The position numbers and the translations under genes are program-made. This document shows positions 43,477-53,026 of a stretch of 64,000 bases of DNA, in pieces (position 1 is the stretch's first letter; each line of letters opens with the position of its first letter). The stretch comes from Verrucomicrobiota bacterium (GTDB lineage: Bacteria; Verrucomicrobiota; Verrucomicrobiia; Verrucomicrobiales; Akkermansiaceae). The notes below the pieces were generated by a model. The model did not search any database. It worked only from the letters and a program-made list of their open reading frames with translations, and was not told the origin of the DNA. The stretch covers positions 186,001 to 250,000 of the forward strand of contig JAFLEH010000004.1 in the NCBI GenBank assembly GCA_017301995.1, in the 5' to 3' direction.

Positions 43477-46400
43477 TTAGAACCGGAAAGCGGTTGATAG
43501 TCCCAACTGATTCTCGGTTTCCGCGTCGCTGCGGAAGTCGGCGCGCCAATGAAAACCGAGGCCAATGTTTTCCCGTACCTGCCACGTGGCGCCCAGTCCC
43601 AGGAAAAACGCGTCGCCATCGAGGCCGGGGGCGTTGGTCCGGAATACCCGGCCGCCGGTGGCAAACCGCGTGGAAAGCACCGTCGGCTCATCATGGATCG
43701 CAGCGGAGAATCCCAATATTCCGTGTGCGGTCAGCGTGTGGGTTAGATCGGCCTCGCCGCGCAGCGAAATCTCGGCCGCGATGCGGTGGAACGAGTCCTT
43801 GCCCACCTCCAGGGCGACCGGCGACCCCGGACCTCCGGCGCTTTCCGCGAAACCGCCCATGCCGCCGCAGGTATAGCGCAGCATCACCGAAGGGATCACG
43901 CGAAAGCGGTCGTCGTGCCAGGCGATCGCGCTCGCTCCCAGATAGATATCGAGAGCGTCCGCATCCACACCCTGGAATCCACTGGCGGCAGGGGTCCAGC
44001 CGCCGCCGGTGGCGATCAGGCTGCCTCGGGTCCCCTCAAACTGATAGTTTCCATAGGACATTCCGGCGGTGATCAGGGTGTGGCTGCGCGGTTCCACCAG
44101 CATCCGCGCGAAGACCCCCAGCGACCAACCTTCGGCGTCGGCGTTGATCAGCGCGCCGTCCACCTCGCCTTCATCGGCGGCGAAGTATCCGCCGACGCGG
44201 AAACGGTCGCCCAACATGGTCCGGGCGCCGGCGACCAGCCCGCAGCCGCTGATTCCGTAGTCGGATTGTTCGGGAGAGGCGTCGGTCCCGGCGTCGAAAT
44301 ACCCGAATGCGGCGAAGTATTCCCAGACCGGGTTGTTGGTCGGCGCGGGCAGCGCGTGTTTGCATCCGCCGTTTGCCGGACAAACGGCGGGCCGGACAAA
44401 GCCGAGGGAAGGGGCATCCAGTGCCGTGCGCTGATGGGCGCGGGTGGCCTCGGTGGCGTAATCCTCGAATCCCGCATAGACGCCGGGAAGAAGCCGGTCG
44501 AGCACCGGCGCATTGAGTCCGCCGCCATCGGTGCTCCAAACCAGCGCGTTCAGCAGGTCCGGGTTGGACGCATCGGCCGGACCGCTGGTGATGGAGATAT
44601 TGCCGGAACCATCCGCCGAAACATTGGTGATTCCGGGCTGGATCACATCGTCGTAGAGCGCGATCCACGCCTCGCTCTGGTTGGCGGTGCCACCCCACAG
44701 CGTGTCGCCCGACGGCGGGGTGGCCAGGGTGGTCACGGTGCCGTTGGATGGATTGAACCATGCCGCGCCGTCGAGGTCCTCGGTTAGGGTGGTGAAATTG
44801 CCAGCGTAGGAATCCGTGGCAAAGATCCGCACCGGAACAAACGGCGTCACCGGACCGATCCGGTTGAGTACCAGCGCGCCATCGAACGTAGCCCTGCCGC
44901 CGACGGTGATCAGATCGTTCACCCCGCCGCCGAGATCGAGGTTGAGAGTGCCGCCGGAACCGCTGGTGAAATCTCCGGTGATGGCGAGGGTGCCGGTGGG
45001 CGCGGATTGCGGCGGAGGGTAGGAACCGATCGTAATAACGCCGGAAACATGGAGATTGCCCTGCCAATTCACGGTGTCCGGACCAATGGTTAGCAAGTTC
45101 CTGATGGTTTCTGTTCCGCTGGCGACGAATGTGGATTGCCTGACGATCGCAAGCTCGTTACGGACTGTTAGTGATCCGGTGTTGATCAGGGTGCCTCCCG
45201 TGATGTAAATATGGTCGGCTGTCACATCGCTGGAAATGCGGGTGATGCTCCCCGATACCCCGATGGAGGGCGCGGTCAGCGGGCTTTCGATCCGGGCGGA
45301 GATTAAGTTCGCGGAGTCGGCGGTAAGCATGGAAGTCCCCGATAGCGTTCCGCCGACCGACCGGTAGTCTCGGATCCCATCCGGGGCGTTCATTACCAGA
45401 ATTCCACTGTTAAGGAGAGACGCGGAAGATGCCAGCGTTCCCGAGTTGTTTGTCAATGCAGCCCCCTGATTGACGTCAACCCGAGTCGACGAAAGCTCTC
45501 CATCAAGAATAAGAGAGCCACTTTGCACCGTGGTGTAACGTGATGATATCTCGCCCGTGACGATGACGGTTCCGTTAGTGAACGTGTCGGTGCCCATGAG
45601 CCATCCTTTCACGGAGGTCCCATCGTTCAGCCGGGCGGATTGGGCGGTGATTCCGCTTTTGCCGACGGCCAACGTCCCGCCGTTTGAGATATAGGTTGTG
45701 ACGCTGATTCCTTCGCCCGGACTGACGGTTCCGGAATTTGTGAGAGTCTGGATCGACGGAGCGCTGCTTTTCTCGCGTGACAGAGTCGCGCCAGACAGCA
45801 CGTCAACGGTCTGTGACTGGAATGGCGATCCCGCCAGACGGAGGGTGCCGGATCCGATGATCGTTGACGTTGCCGTTACGGGACCGGTTAGCATGACGGT
45901 GCCACTCGCTGACAAATCGGTGGTGGTCAGGTTCCCATGCACCGAGGACCCGTTCCCGAGCTGCGAGTAGTTGGTGGTGAGGATAGCCGAGCCTGCCAGA
46001 GTTCCACCTGAGGATATGTATCTGTCGATGGTATCCGGGGCTTGGATTGTCAGGGTTCCCCGGTTGGTTAGAACGGCCGCGGCATCGAGTCCGCCCGCCG
46101 TATCGACCAATGCGCCGCCGAGCGCGATGCCGATGTTCGTGTTGGAAGCCGATCCCGAAAGGGTTAGGGTTCCGCCGGATACATCCAGCGAACCATCCCC
46201 GAGGGTGCCGGAGACGAGCACGTTTCCGGTGCTGGTGGTATCTCCCCGGAGGTTGCCCGCGACAGTGCCGCCGCCGAGGGTGGCGCCGGATCGGGTTTCC
46301 AGAATCCCGGTTCCGTCCAGTGTGGCATTGCTGTCTTGGGCGTAGGTGAATATCATATTCTGCCCGTTGTAGGTCAGGGTGCCGTTGTTGGTTAGCCCAG

Positions 46401-47286
46401 GAGCAAACGCCAGGCCGTTTCCTTGAACGAGCAGCCTCGCTCCCGATGAAATCTGGATCGGGCGCTGGTTGGTGATGTCGGTCAGCGTGAGCGTGCCGCC
46501 GGTGACATCCAGCGAACCGCCGCCGAGGGTGCCGGAGACAAGCACGTCGCCGTTACTGGTGGTGTTGCCGTTGATTTTCCCGGCGACAGTGCCGCCGCTG
46601 AAATAAACCGAGTTTGCGGTTAGGGTGCCGGGGCCGTCGACCGTTCCGCCGCTGAGCGTCAGCCTGGTGATGGTATCCGCCGCGCCCATGGTGAGGGTGC
46701 CGCTGTTGCCTAGTATGGCGGAAGGGGAGAGTCCGCCGGAGGTGTTGGAGAGGGTTGCTCCCGCGGTGATGAGGATTTGGGGGGTGGCGAGACTGCCGTT
46801 GAGAAGCAGGGTGCCGGCGCTGAGTTGGAGCGGGCCGGTGTTGGTATTGGTGGATTCGAGCGCGAGGATGCCGGCGCCGGTCTTGCGGAATCCGGTGGTG
46901 CCGGAGAGAGTGGATTGGATGGTTAGAGTGTCGCTATTCACTTCGATCACCGGAAGCGCTGGGCCGGGATTGTCGAGTCGGATGTCGCCCGCGTTGATCG
47001 TATAGCCGGATCCGTTCTGGGTGATGCCGGCGGAGGTGACGGCGTCGAATACGGTGACGGTTCCTCCGAGTGCGTCCTGGAACACGGCGACTTCAGAGCC
47101 GGTGTCGGGCCAGGTGGTGTTTTCGGATGCCGCGCCAGCGGTGATATTCCAGTTTTTGTCGCCGGGTCCGGTGCCCCAGATACCGTCGCCGCCGATACCG
47201 CTGGTGTTCCAATACAAATTGGTGGATGCGGTGGCCACACCAGTGCTGATGGCCAACAACGGGAGAAGGCGGTGGCGGAAATTCAT
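43477..47286 (-). CDS. Autotransporter with beta-helix (PATR-type) repeats
   Basis: 1269 aa from the Met at 47286 (MNFRHRLLPLLAISTGVATA, signal peptide). The passenger (~25-960) is a repetitive Gly/Thr/Asn/Ser-rich beta-helix with recurring units such as VLVSGTLGGGSLDVTGGTLT and VLVSGTLGDGSLDVSGGTLT, plus autotransporter-associated strands (FRKTGAGILALES). A linker with two Cys (CPANGGCKH) leads into the C-terminal beta-barrel (~982-1269: WEYFAAFGYFDAG, RFRVGGYFAADEGEVDG, IGLGFHWRADF), ending in Phe (TAFRF) as outer-membrane barrels do. Type V secretion to the cell surface; ligand or role unknown. Codon choice in the passenger is more AT-rich than in its neighbours. Confidence 0.9.
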   Translation of the reverse strand: MNFRHRLLPLLAISTGVATASTNLYWNTSGIGGDGIWGTGPGDKNWNITAGAASENTTWPDTGSEVAVFQDALGGTVTVFDAVTSAGITQNGSGYTINAGDIRLDNPGPALPVIEVNSDTLTIQSTLSGTTGFRKTGAGILALESTNTNTGPLQLSAGTLLLNGSLATPQILITAGATLSNTSGGLSPSAILGNSGTLTMGAADTITRLTLSGGTVDGPGTLTANSVYFSGGTVAGKINGNTTSNGDVLVSGTLGGGSLDVTGGTLTLTDITNQRPIQISSGARLLVQGNGLAFAPGLTNNGTLTYNGQNMIFTYAQDSNATLDGTGILETRSGATLGGGTVAGNLRGDTTSTGNVLVSGTLGDGSLDVSGGTLTLSGSASNTNIGIALGGALVDTAGGLDAAAVLTNRGTLTIQAPDTIDRYISSGGTLAGSAILTTNYSQLGNGSSVHGNLTTTDLSASGTVMLTGPVTATSTIIGSGTLRLAGSPFQSQTVDVLSGATLSREKSSAPSIQTLTNSGTVSPGEGISVTTYISNGGTLAVGKSGITAQSARLNDGTSVKGWLMGTDTFTNGTVIVTGEISSRYTTVQSGSLILDGELSSTRVDVNQGAALTNNSGTLASSASLLNSGILVMNAPDGIRDYRSVGGTLSGTSMLTADSANLISARIESPLTAPSIGVSGSITRISSDVTADHIYITGGTLINTGSLTVRNELAIVRQSTFVASGTETIRNLLTIGPDTVNWQGNLHVSGVITIGSYPPPQSAPTGTLAITGDFTSGSGGTLNLDLGGGVNDLITVGGRATFDGALVLNRIGPVTPFVPVRIFATDSYAGNFTTLTEDLDGAAWFNPSNGTVTTLATPPSGDTLWGGTANQSEAWIALYDDVIQPGITNVSADGSGNISITSGPADASNPDLLNALVWSTDGGGLNAPVLDRLLPGVYAGFEDYATEATRAHQRTALDAPSLGFVRPAVCPANGGCKHALPAPTNNPVWEYFAAFGYFDAGTDASPEQSDYGISGCGLVAGARTMLGDRFRVGGYFAADEGEVDGALINADAEGWSLGVFARMLVEPRSHTLITAGMSYGNYQFEGTRGSLIATGGGWTPAASGFQGVDADALDIYLGASAIAWHDDRFRVIPSVMLRYTCGGMGGFAESAGGPGSPVALEVGKDSFHRIAAEISLRGEADLTHTLTAHGILGFSAAIHDEPTVLSTRFATGGRVFRTNAPGLDGDAFFLGLGATWQVRENIGLGFHWRADFRSDAETENQLGLSTAFRF

Positions 47287-47942
47287 GGGAAATCTGGTTG
47301 GGGCAATCGGAGGCGAACGCACCACCCGGCTATCCGGTTTGGCGGCCAAGGTCAACGACAAACGCGCGACAAACGCACGATCCCGCGATATTCGTTTCCG
47401 TTGACATATGATGCCTTCGAAAAGGCCGTTTCAAGAAGGGTGTTGATTGCGTCGAGGTTCCGGCTATTGTCTGCGTGTCCGGTCATGGCTGGTGCTTGGT
47501 TAGATTCAGCACCTCCATCATCCAGTCTTGGCCGGGCACCCGCAAGCCCGGTTTCCGGGCCGGGAGGGCGGCGGCGTCCGGCAATTCGGCCGATTCCGCT
47601 ACGCTTCATCGGCCGAATTGCCGGGTCTGTAGGTGTTTCGGACTTTTACAGAAGGGATTTTAAACGCGCAAGATAACACGGTGATCGTCACATATGTGTC
47701 TCTTGGGCCAAGTAAGACACAGCGCAAGCCATTAGTGGTGTATCCTTCCGAAGCCCCAAAGGATGTCTTTGTTTTGGAGGTTGGAATGGAAGGAATGAAC
47801 CCGCGCGCCAGCCATTAGCAATTGGCATGCCAACTTACGCACGGCGAACGGACGAGTCAACAGCATCGGTCGGCGCAAGGGCGTGAACGCCACCCTGGGC
47901 CAGTTGGAGACGGCCGACGTCACCAATCCTACCACCTACCGA
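47287..47942. other. Gene-free region with hairpins upstream of autotransporter
   Basis: 656 bases without a convincing gene. Contents seen: a GCCCGG-TTT-CCGGGC hairpin near 47545, the long hairpin at 47578-47624, and an AT-richer stretch (47640-47800). There is also a 48-codon open frame (47799-47948) reading ISNWHANLRTANGRVN and then VNATLGQLETADVTNPTTY, which has protein-like character but no start codon and may be a remnant. Confidence 0.5.
47578..47624. repeat. Perfect 17-bp inverted repeat with 13-base loop
   Basis: CCGGCAATTCGGCCGAT (47578-47594) and ATCGGCCGAATTGCCGG (47608-47624) are exact reverse complements around TCCGCTACGCTTC. No T-tract follows on either strand. It could be a REP-type element, a recombination-site-like hairpin or a structured RNA element. 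Confidence 0.85.
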
Positions 47943-49244
47943 TCATGAGAACACCGCCGCGACCGGCTTGCCCTTGTCGGCGATGCGGAAGGGGCGGCCG
48001 GAGGGGGAGGTGATGACTTCCTCGTGGGAGAGGCCCAGGGCGTGGGCGATGGTGGCGTTGAAATCCTGGACGCTGACGAGATCGCTCTTGACCTTGTTGC
48101 CGCCGGCGTCGGTTAGACCGTGGCGGTAGCCGCCTTTCACGCCGCCGCCGGCGAGCACGCAGGAAAACGCGGCGGGATGGTGGTCGCGGCCGTCCTTGTG
48201 CTCGCTCTTGATTTCCGGGCTGCGGCCGAACTCGGTGGCGACGACCACTAACGTCTCGTCAAGCAGGCCGGACTTTTCGAGGTCGGTGATGAGGGCGGCG
48301 AAGGCCTGGTCGAACTCATTGCAGCGTCCGGCCACAGCGGTGAAATTGTCATAATGGGTGTCCCATCCGCCCAACTGGACCTCGACGAAGCGGGTGCCGT
48401 GTTGGACGAGCCGGCGGGCGAGCAGGCAGCCCTGGGCGAAGCGGCCGGAACCGTAGAGTTCGCGGGTGGCGGCGGATTCCTTGCGGAGATCGAAGGCTTC
48501 CAGGTCCTTCGAGTTCATGAGGGCCACCGCTTCGCGATAGAGTTCCTCGTAGGCCTTGACGTCGGCGTTCGGGAAGCGCTCGTGAAACTGGCGGTTGAGC
48601 TGGTCGGCCAGAGCGAGGCGACGCTGGAAGTCCTCGGGAGAAACCTGGTCGTTGCGGTGGGAATCCTTGAGTCCGTCGTCGGGACTGCCGATCATGGCGG
48701 CCCCGAACTTCGCTCCGAGAAACCCTCCTCCGGTGAACTCCGGAGACGAGTCGATGGCGACGAACGGAGGAAGCTCCGGATGGATGCGGCCGCCGAGCCG
48801 CAGCACCCACGAGCCGAGCGACGGATGCTTGATCGTCCCGCGCAACGCATAACTGGTGTGCATCACATAGGAACCCTGCTCGTGGGCACCCTGCGTGGTG
48901 TTCATCGAGTTGATCACGCACACCTTGTCCATCACCGTGGCGGTGCGCTTGAGATAGTGGCCCACCTGTACGCCATCGGCCTTGGTGGGGATGGTCTCGG
49001 TCTTTCCCATCACCGATTTTTTGTTGGGTTTGGGATCGAAGGTATCGAGGTGGCTCATGCCGCCGGCCATGAACAGATAGATCACGTGTTTCGCCTTGGC
49101 CTTGGCGCCCGCTGCGGCAGGCGCGGCGGACAGGAGCGGCCCGAACATGGGGACGAGATGGACGCCCAGCAGGGTTTGCGCGGCTTTGGCCATGAACCGC
49201 CGGCGGGTCGGTTCGTCGGCGCGGTGGGGATTGGGGGATTTCAT
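47943..49244 (-). CDS. DUF1501 (sulfatase-like fold) Tat-exported protein
   Basis: 433 aa with a twin-arginine-type N-terminus (TRRRFMAKAAQTLLGVH). Family segments: HVIYLFMAGGMSHLDTFDPK, INSMNTTQGAHEQGSYVMHT, FVEVQLGGWDTHYDNF, VVVATEFGRSPEIKS and GRDHHPAAFSCVLAGGGVKG. It is the second DUF1501 copy in the window and pairs with the DUF1549/DUF1553 gene upstream on the same strand. The usual tight junction is here a 202-base gap containing a gene remnant. Function is not established; the pair often accompanies sulfatase-rich glycan loci. Confidence 0.9.
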   Translation of the reverse strand: MKSPNPHRADEPTRRRFMAKAAQTLLGVHLVPMFGPLLSAAPAAAGAKAKAKHVIYLFMAGGMSHLDTFDPKPNKKSVMGKTETIPTKADGVQVGHYLKRTATVMDKVCVINSMNTTQGAHEQGSYVMHTSYALRGTIKHPSLGSWVLRLGGRIHPELPPFVAIDSSPEFTGGGFLGAKFGAAMIGSPDDGLKDSHRNDQVSPEDFQRRLALADQLNRQFHERFPNADVKAYEELYREAVALMNSKDLEAFDLRKESAATRELYGSGRFAQGCLLARRLVQHGTRFVEVQLGGWDTHYDNFTAVAGRCNEFDQAFAALITDLEKSGLLDETLVVVATEFGRSPEIKSEHKDGRDHHPAAFSCVLAGGGVKGGYRHGLTDAGGNKVKSDLVSVQDFNATIAHALGLSHEEVITSPSGRPFRIADKGKPVAAVFS

Positions 49245-49264
49245 TGGGATGGAGAGGTGGATTT

Positions 49265-49294
49265 TTACACGGATTTCACGGATTCACACGGATT
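49265..49294. repeat. Short direct repeats (CACGGATT units)
   Basis: ACACGGATTTCACGGATT followed by CACACGGATT gives three close copies of CACGGATT within about 30 bases. A further inverted copy (AATCCGTGTAAAA) lies near 49420, at the other side of the gene remnant at 49316-49435. Confidence 0.7.
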
Positions 49295-49315
49295 TTGGGA
49301 TGTGATGGAAAGGGA

Positions 49316-49435
49316 TTATCGTACGACTCTTTGGTGGACGAGGGATGGCTGACCGAAGTTGATAAGGAGACCCACTTTGAGGCGGGAGATGGCGAGGTAG
49401 TTCAGGGTCTGTTTGATTAATCCGTGTAAAACCCA
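49316..49435 (-). pseudogene. C-terminal remnant of a GxxExxY-family gene
   Basis: On the minus strand the frame reads HGLIKQTLNYLAISRLK and then VGLLINFGQPSLVHQRVV before a stop. This matches the highly conserved end of the GxxExxY protein family (typically ...LLNYLKATGLEVGLLINFG...). No start or upstream domain (GxxExxY, catalytic region) is present; the upstream bases belong to other sequence. It sits between the DUF1549/1553 and DUF1501 genes, bounded by CACGGATT repeats, and looks like the scar of an inserted and decayed gene. Confidence 0.65.
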
Positions 49436-49446
49436 CTGCGGTTGGG

Positions 49447-51357
49447 CTACTGCAAAAAGAGAAACTCCGACGACATGACGAGGGCGGAGACGATGTTGCG
49501 GCATCCGGCATCGCCGCGGGTTTCGAGTTCCTCGGTCATCAGTTTCATTTCCGCGGGTGTTGGCGGGCGGCCGAGGATGGTGATGTAGAGTCGGCGGACC
49601 TTTTCGGAGGACGTTCCGGCGTCCCTGAGGCATTGATAGAGATGGGCGTCGGGCCGGTTCACCAACTCCCGCTGGACGAAGCCGTTCATCAGGGCCAACA
49701 CCTGGCCGACGTTGGCCTCGCGGCTGGCACCGTCCACCACCTGGCGGTCGGACGCGCCGAATTGATAGAGAAAATGCTCGCGGGGAACGGGCGAGGGGAG
49801 TTCCGAGGCGCGGATCAGCGCGTCCGCCCGATAGGCGGCGGTATCCGCCATCATGGCGGGTTGCGCCGCCGAGGCGCTTCCTCCATCGCGGATTTCCTTC
49901 ACGAGCTTGGACACATAATCGCGGACCGCGGATTCGGACTCCAAGGCGAGGACCTCCTTCGAAAGCTGGGGCATGGTCTTAGAACCGGTTAGAACCGGCT
50001 TGCCATCCAGATAGATCCGGTCGTCGAGGGGGCGCGGCGGGAGTTTGTCCGGATCGCCCTTGGCCAGCGTGACCAGCGAATCCCAGATCTGCTCGGCCGA
50101 AAGCCGCTCGATTTTCCGACCGTGGAAATCGTCGCCCGCCTCTACGGACGAAGGGTTCGGATTGGTGGCGAACTGGAAGGTGCGTGTGAGCAGCAGGACG
50201 TGTTGGAAGTCACGCAGGTTGTACTTGAGGTCCACCATCAGTTTGGGAAGAAGCGCGGCCAGCGGCGGGTGATGGGTTTCCGCAGAGGCCACGAATTCGT
50301 CGGCCGGTTCGGTTAGTCCGCGGCCCATCACGCGTTTCCACATGCGGTTGGCGATCACCGCGGGAAACCGCTCGGCGGTGCGGTTGGTGATCCAATCGGC
50401 GAGTTGCTTGCGTCCGTCGCCTTCGTCGCGCTTGTCCGACATGCGGACGGTTTTGCCGAAGGGTGTGTGGGCGGCCACGATTTCTCCCGGCCGGGCGTCG
50501 CGGTATTGATAGTCGGGCGGGAGCGGGATGCGGCCGTCGCCGGTGCCGCCGAGCGACATGCCATAGACGCGGTCCCATAGGATTCTGGCGACGCGGGTTT
50601 CCTGGGAGTTGGACCGGCTGTCCTCGTTGAGTTCATCCCAGAGCGGCTGCATGAGGTTGCGGCGCACCGGTTCCTGGCCCTGGGTGAAGGCGGCGAGTTG
50701 ATAGAAATCGCGGCGTTCGGTGGTGCCGAACGGATCGTCGTGGCACTGGGCGCATTCCATCCGGGAACCGAGGAACACGCGCATGGTGTTGGCGATGTTG
50801 TCGAGCGGCATGCCTCGGTCGCGGGTGTAGTAGCCCACGGCGGCCGTTTCCTGTGACCACCCGTCGCCGGTTGCGGAGACCAGTTTCCGGCTGAACTCGT
50901 CCCACGGCATGTTGGAGATCATCGCCTGGCGGATCCAATGGCGGTAGGGAGCGCCGGTGGCGTTGGAGTCCGCCTGCCGGTCGGTGACCCGCAGCAGATC
51001 GAACGCCCAGTTTGCCATGTGGCTGGAAAAGCCCGGGGACTTGAGCAGGTATTCGATGAGCTGGGCGCGCTTGTTAGGATCGTCGATTTCCAAAAACATC
51101 AGCGCCTCCTCGGAGGTGGGAATGCGTCCGATGGTGACGAGAAACGCGCGGCGGAGAAAGGTGGCGTCGTCGGTGACGGCGGGAACCGGGAGCTTGCGGT
51201 TGCGATAGAACGCGGCCACCTGCTGGTCGATCTGGAGGGCGGCCTGTTGGAGCGGGCTGGCGGCGGGTGACGGCGGCGCGGCCGGGAGAGGTAACGGCGC
51301 GAGCAATCCGCACCCGAGGATGCAGCGGAGAGCGAAAGGAAGAGGGAGGGTTTTCAT
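49447..51357 (-). CDS. DUF1549/DUF1553 protein with CxxCH motif
   Basis: 636 aa with signal peptide (RCILGCGLLAPLPLPAA). DUF1549 region: FLRRAFLVTIGRIPTSEEAL, FSSHMANWAFDLLRVTDR, and the characteristic MECAQCHDDPFGTTERRDF, a CxxCH that might bind haem. DUF1553 region: ADWITNRTAERFPAVIANRM, MGRGLTEPADEFVAS and late LRRLYITILGRPPTPAEM-like helices. It lacks the N-terminal Planctomycete cytochrome C domain found in longer relatives. It is the partner of the DUF1501 gene downstream. Its function is unknown; the pair may act together in the periplasm. Confidence 0.88.
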   Translation of the reverse strand: MKTLPLPFALRCILGCGLLAPLPLPAAPPSPAASPLQQAALQIDQQVAAFYRNRKLPVPAVTDDATFLRRAFLVTIGRIPTSEEALMFLEIDDPNKRAQLIEYLLKSPGFSSHMANWAFDLLRVTDRQADSNATGAPYRHWIRQAMISNMPWDEFSRKLVSATGDGWSQETAAVGYYTRDRGMPLDNIANTMRVFLGSRMECAQCHDDPFGTTERRDFYQLAAFTQGQEPVRRNLMQPLWDELNEDSRSNSQETRVARILWDRVYGMSLGGTGDGRIPLPPDYQYRDARPGEIVAAHTPFGKTVRMSDKRDEGDGRKQLADWITNRTAERFPAVIANRMWKRVMGRGLTEPADEFVASAETHHPPLAALLPKLMVDLKYNLRDFQHVLLLTRTFQFATNPNPSSVEAGDDFHGRKIERLSAEQIWDSLVTLAKGDPDKLPPRPLDDRIYLDGKPVLTGSKTMPQLSKEVLALESESAVRDYVSKLVKEIRDGGSASAAQPAMMADTAAYRADALIRASELPSPVPREHFLYQFGASDRQVVDGASREANVGQVLALMNGFVQRELVNRPDAHLYQCLRDAGTSSEKVRRLYITILGRPPTPAEMKLMTEELETRGDAGCRNIVSALVMSSEFLFLQ

Positions 51358-51535
51358 GGATGCGGCGGATCAGGCTGAACCTATGCCGAAATTCCCGGGG
51401 CGCAACCTGAAATGCCACGCAAATATTCCGCTGACACTCCGGCTTTCAGACGAATCGGTCGCACGGAACCGGCAGAGGCTTGGGACGATGCGGGAACGAT
51501 TGTGTGCTCCGTCGTCTGACGCTTACGGCCGGTTG

Positions 51536-53026
51536 CTAGGGAGTGTCCGTGAAGGGCAGAGGCCGGTGGGTGGCCTTCGATACCGGCATCAGCGCATTCA
51601 TTGACCGGAGCCGGGTGGCTAGCAAAACCGCCAGTTCGCGGGCTTTCCCGGGATTCTCCCCGGCGAGGTTGCGGGTTTCGCCGATGTCCGCCGCGATGTT
51701 ATAAAGTTCGCGCGAGTTGTCGGTGTGATTGTGAATCAGTTTCCAATCGCCCTGCCGGATGGAACTGAATGGCGCTTGGCCGTATTGATGGGGAAAATGC
51801 CAGACGAACGGCCGGTCGGCGGGTGTGTGGCCGGTTTGCCGGAGGAGCGGGACAAAGCTGATACCGTCCACCGGCTGCAGGGTTTTGCCGCGCCAGCCGG
51901 CATCCGCGATTTCAAGAAGGGTCGGGAAGTAGTCTTCGATGATCAGCGGGTCGTTGCAGAGTGATCCCGGCTTGACCGTTCCGGGCCATTTCACGATCAT
52001 CGGCACGCGTGGGCCGCCTTCGTAGGGGCTCAGTTTGTGCCCTCGGAGAGGAAGATTGCGGGGACATTGCGAGGGAGAACCGTTGTCGGACATGAACAGG
52101 ATCACCGTGTTGTCCGCGATGCCGAGCCGGTCGAGCGTGGCCATCAGGTCGCCGAGGGATTTGTCCATGCCCTCGATCATCGAGGCCAGAGTGGCTTCGG
52201 CGGGTTTTAGTCCGGTGGAGATATATTTTTGGTAGAAACGGTCATCCTTTTCCCATGGGGCATGAATCGCGTAGTGGGACATGTAGAGATAGAACGGGCT
52301 TTTCGCCGCCACCGACGCTTCGACCGCCTTGATCGCTTCCAGAGTGAGCGCCTCGGTCAGATAGATATCCTTTCCGTGGTAGGCATCGAGACCGGGCACG
52401 TCCCAGATCCGGTCGGGCGGATTGGTCCTCCAGGCGGCGCTGAAATTCTTGAGACCCCAATAGCTTCCCGGGCCGCCAGCGGCGTGGCCGGCGATGTTCA
52501 CGTCGAAGCCGAAATGCAGCGGGTTCTCCCCGGGAGTGCCCTTGGCGCCGAAGTGGGCCTTTCCGACGTGGATTGTGCGGTATCCGGCTTCGCGCAGCAG
52601 GGACGGCAGTGGCGTGACCCGCGTCGTGTGTTCGACTCCGCTGTCCACGGTGATGCCGTTGAGGTTCCAATCGGGCGGCGCGACGGATTTGTTGGGTTGG
52701 TCCGGCGAGGTGTTTTTGCGGAGCGTCCAGTTGGTGACGCGGTGCCGTGCGGCGGACATGCCGGTTAGCGCGCTGATCCGCGACGGTGAGCAAACGGCGT
52801 AGGCATACGCCTGGGTGAATTTCATGCCGGAAGCGGCAAGGCGCTCCATGTTAGGGGTGCGGTAGCGGCGGTTGAGCGCGGTGGTTTCGGTATGGAACGG
52901 CACGGAGGTCTCCTGCCAGCCCATATCGTCCACGAGAAAGAAGATGATATTGGGTCGGCGTTCCGCGGCTTGGGAGAAAACCGTGAGAAGGGCTGCGAGA
53001 ATCGGAAAAAGGAACAAGCGGATCAT
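51536..53026 (-). CDS. Exported arylsulfatase (FGly type)
   Basis: 496 aa from the Met at 53026, which overlaps the stop of the GH95 gene (ATGA) and starts a signal peptide ([20 protein letters not shown]). Type I sulfatase: metal site [12 protein letters not shown], the formylglycine motif [11 protein letters not shown] (Cys79), [28 protein letters not shown] and [10 protein letters not shown]. Removes sulfate esters from a glycan after conversion of Cys79 to formylglycine. Translational coupling to GH95 argues for a sulfated, fucose-containing substrate such as fucoidan. Confidence 0.93.
   Translation of the reverse strand: MIRLFLFPILAALLTVFSQAAERRPNIIFFLVDDMGWQETSVPFHTETTALNRRYRTPNMERLAASGMKFTQAYAYAVCSPSRISALTGMSAARHRVTNWTLRKNTSPDQPNKSVAPPDWNLNGITVDSGVEHTTRVTPLPSLLREAGYRTIHVGKAHFGAKGTPGENPLHFGFDVNIAGHAAGGPGSYWGLKNFSAAWRTNPPDRIWDVPGLDAYHGKDIYLTEALTLEAIKAVEASVAAKSPFYLYMSHYAIHAPWEKDDRFYQKYISTGLKPAEATLASMIEGMDKSLGDLMATLDRLGIADNTVILFMSDNGSPSQCPRNLPLRGHKLSPYEGGPRVPMIVKWPGTVKPGSLCNDPLIIEDYFPTLLEIADAGWRGKTLQPVDGISFVPLLRQTGHTPADRPFVWHFPHQYGQAPFSSIRQGDWKLIHNHTDNSRELYNIAADIGETRNLAGENPGKARELAVLLATRLRSMNALMPVSKATHRPLPFTDTP

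Noticed and set aside
47401..47430. TTGACA promoter -35 box in the gene-free stretch
   Set aside because: No acceptable -10 box lies 16-18 bases downstream and no gene follows on that strand.
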